DNA from: Saliniramus fredricksonii
GTDB taxonomy: Bacteria; Pseudomonadota; Alphaproteobacteria; Rhizobiales; Beijerinckiaceae
DNA length: 64,000 nucleotides
Assembly: GCF_900094735.1 (NCBI RefSeq)
Contig: NZ_FMBM01000001.1
Location: 310,001 to 374,000 of the forward strand
Reading direction: 5' to 3'
Below, piece by piece: positions 62,455 to 64,000 of the stretch (position 1 is the stretch's first letter; each line of letters begins with the position of its first letter). The notes under the pieces are model-generated. The model had not been told where the DNA came from. It did not search any database and worked only from the letters and a program-made list of their open reading frames with translations. A program made the position numbers and the translations under genes.

Positions 62455-64000
62455 ATGACCGATACAAACAGCCTCGCCATAGCGCTCGCGCAGCTCAACC
62501 CCATCCTTGGAGACGTCTCCGGCAATGCCGGCAAGGTGCGTGCCGCGCGCGCCCGGGCAGCCTCGCAAGGGGCGGATCTCGTCGTCTTCTCCGAGCTCTT
62601 CCTGTCCGGGTATCCGCCGGAAGATCTGGTGCTCAAGCCGGCCTTCCAGGATGCCTGCCGCGCAGCACTCGATCAGCTCGCGCGTGAGACCGATGACGGC
62701 GGCCCCGCCATGCTCGTCGGCCTGCCCTGGGCCGAGGATGGAAAGGTGTACAATGCCGTCGCCCTGCTCGATGGCGGGCGTATCGCGGCGGTGCGGTTCA
62801 AGGTCGACCTGCCCAATTACGGCCCCTTTGACGAAAAGCGCGTCTTCGCTTCCGGCCCGATGCCGGGGCCGATCGTGGTGCGCGGCGTCCGGGTCGGCGT
62901 GCCGATCTGCGAGGATATCTGGGGCGAGGAAGTCGTCGAATGCCTGGCCGAGACCGGGGCGGAAATCCTGATCGTGCCCAATGGCTCGCCCTTCTGCCGC
63001 GGCAAGAGCGACGAGCGCTTCAACATCGCCGCCGCCCGCGTCACCGAAAGCGAATTGCCGCTGATCTACCTCAACCAGATCGGCGGCCAGGACGAGCTCG
63101 TCTTCGACGGCGCCTCCTTCGTGCTCCAGGATGATTGCGCGCTGGCCTGCCAGCTTCCCGCTTTCGCCGAGACGGTCGCGCTCACCCGCTGGAGCCGCGA
63201 GGCCGGCATCTGGCGTTGCGTCGAGGCGCCGCGCGAGACGGTGGTCGAAGGCGAGAAGGCCGATTACGCGGCCTGCGTTCTGGGGCTGCGCGATTACGTG
63301 GAAAAGAACGGCTTCCCCGGCGTGGTACTCGGCCTGTCCGGCGGCATCGATTCGGCTTTGTGTGCGGCGATTGCCGTCGATGCGCTGGGGCCCGATCGGG
63401 TGCATTGCGTGATGCTGCCCTATCGCTACACGGCGCAGACCTCCCTTGATGACGCGGCTGCCTGCGCGCGGATGCTGGGCGTGCGCTACGACATCCTGCC
63501 CATCGCCACCGGGGTCGAGGGTGTGGAAGCTGCGCTCGCGCCCCTGTTCCAGGGCACCGAGCCGGGCGTCACCGAGGAGAATATCCAGAGCCGCGTGCGC
63601 GGCACGATTCTGATGTCGATCTCCAACAAGTTCGGCGCCATGGTCGTGACCACCGGCAACAAATCCGAAATGTCGGTGGGTTATGCCACGCTTTATGGCG
63701 ACATGAATGGCGGCTTCAACCCGATCAAGGATCTCTACAAGCTCGAAGTCTACCGGCTGTCGCGGCTGCGCAACGGCTGGAAGCCGGATGGCGCGCATGG
63801 TCCCGACGGCATGGTGATCCCTGAAGACATCATCACCCGCCCGCCAAGCGCGGAGCTGCGCCCCGACCAGACCGACCAGGATTCGCTGCCCCCCTACGAG
63901 GTGCTCGATGCCATCCTCGCAGAGCTCGTCGAGAAGGAGACCCGCGTCGACGAGATTGTCGCCATGGGCCATGACCGCGACACGGTGACCCGGATCGAGC
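62455..64000 (+). CDS. nadE: Glutamine-hydrolysing NAD+ synthetase (cut by window edge)
   Basis: The open frame from ATG 62455 runs past the window end. It has an N-terminal nitrilase-type glutaminase (VVFSELFLSGYPPEDL with Glu, KVDLPNYGPFDE with Lys, VPICEDIWG with Cys) and a C-terminal synthetase domain with GLSGGIDSALCAAIAV and TTGNKSEMSVGYATLYGD. It makes NAD+ from deamido-NAD+ with glutamine. About 515 residues are visible, nearly the full length. Confidence 0.95.
   Translation, partial: MTDTNSLAIALAQLNPILGDVSGNAGKVRAARARAASQGADLVVFSELFLSGYPPEDLVLKPAFQDACRAALDQLARETDDGGPAMLVGLPWAEDGKVYNAVALLDGGRIAAVRFKVDLPNYGPFDEKRVFASGPMPGPIVVRGVRVGVPICEDIWGEEVVECLAETGAEILIVPNGSPFCRGKSDERFNIAAARVTESELPLIYLNQIGGQDELVFDGASFVLQDDCALACQLPAFAETVALTRWSREAGIWRCVEAPRETVVEGEKADYAACVLGLRDYVEKNGFPGVVLGLSGGIDSALCAAIAVDALGPDRVHCVMLPYRYTAQTSLDDAAACARMLGVRYDILPIATGVEGVEAALAPLFQGTEPGVTEENIQSRVRGTILMSISNKFGAMVVTTGNKSEMSVGYATLYGDMNGGFNPIKDLYKLEVYRLSRLRNGWKPDGAHGPDGMVIPEDIITRPPSAELRPDQTDQDSLPPYEVLDAILAELVEKETRVDEIVAMGHDRDTVTRIE

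Noticed and set aside
61726-63972. 748-aa minus-strand open frame
   Set aside because: It is antisense to nadE and runs into tspO. Composition is that of a GC-rich shadow frame and it has no domain pattern.

Overview
The window is a GC-rich alphaproteobacterial chromosome segment, probably Hyphomicrobiales-like from the TRAP transporters, MipA/OmpV porin, YgfZ and codon use; the genus cannot be fixed from sequence alone. A low-GC, IS-riddled genomic island sits in the middle.

Left core (1-7502): a hydantoinase B subunit (cut by the window edge) and a tautomerase/NTF2-like fusion are divergent from an apparent operon of a GntR/HutC regulator, an aconitase-type dehydratase pair (LeuC-like and LeuD-like) and a DctP-DctQ-DctM TRAP transporter. 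This looks like uptake and hydration/isomerisation of an organic acid.

IS-scarred zone (7503-17100): IS110/IS1111, IS630, IS256 and IS66 elements or relics have broken a small metabolic cluster. A cysteine-synthase-like gene lacks its N-terminus, an acyl-CoA-dehydrogenase-like monooxygenase is frameshifted and truncated, and an MFS transporter keeps only its C-terminal part. An ArgC-like reductase is still intact.

Island (about 17103-52588): two integrative elements sit in tandem at the 3' end of a tRNA-Met(CAU) gene (52512-52588, minus strand). A 46-bp copy of the tRNA 3' end recurs at 43300-43345, and a 21-bp piece recurs at 17103-17123. Both elements carry the same unusual integration module: a 188-aa catalytic-domain-only tyrosine recombinase convergent with, and overlapping, a 539-aa integrase with an acidic C-terminal extension. 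The outer element carries an M15-like protein, a type I restriction-modification operon (hsdM-hsdS-DUF4268-hsdR), and a three-gene cassette of a small protein, a GIY-YIG/DUF4357 protein and a soluble AAA+/M41 FtsH-like protease. That last gene is split by an IS630 element. The outer element also carries a copper operon (DUF2946-like, MbnP, MbnH, YcnI, CopC-CopD) and AT-rich cargo (a peptidoglycan-binding-like protein and a Sel1 protein). The inner element looks like an integrated plasmid: DUF6626, a 54-aa ORF, an HUH replication-initiator-like protein, an AT-rich putative origin, DUF6641 (split by an IS256 that is itself split by an IS110), DUF3768 and a 208-aa orphan.

Right core (52512-64000): the tRNA-Met target, then ordinary housekeeping genes: a PmtA-like methyltransferase, mnmA, an HD hydrolase, tag, mipA, ygfZ, a dihydroorotase, an SbmA/YddA-type ABC transporter, tspO and nadE (cut by the window edge).

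The most interesting parts are the protease/nuclease cassette beside the type I RM system, the paired-recombinase module with its tandem att sites, and the nested IS insertions whose original reading frame can be rebuilt exactly.
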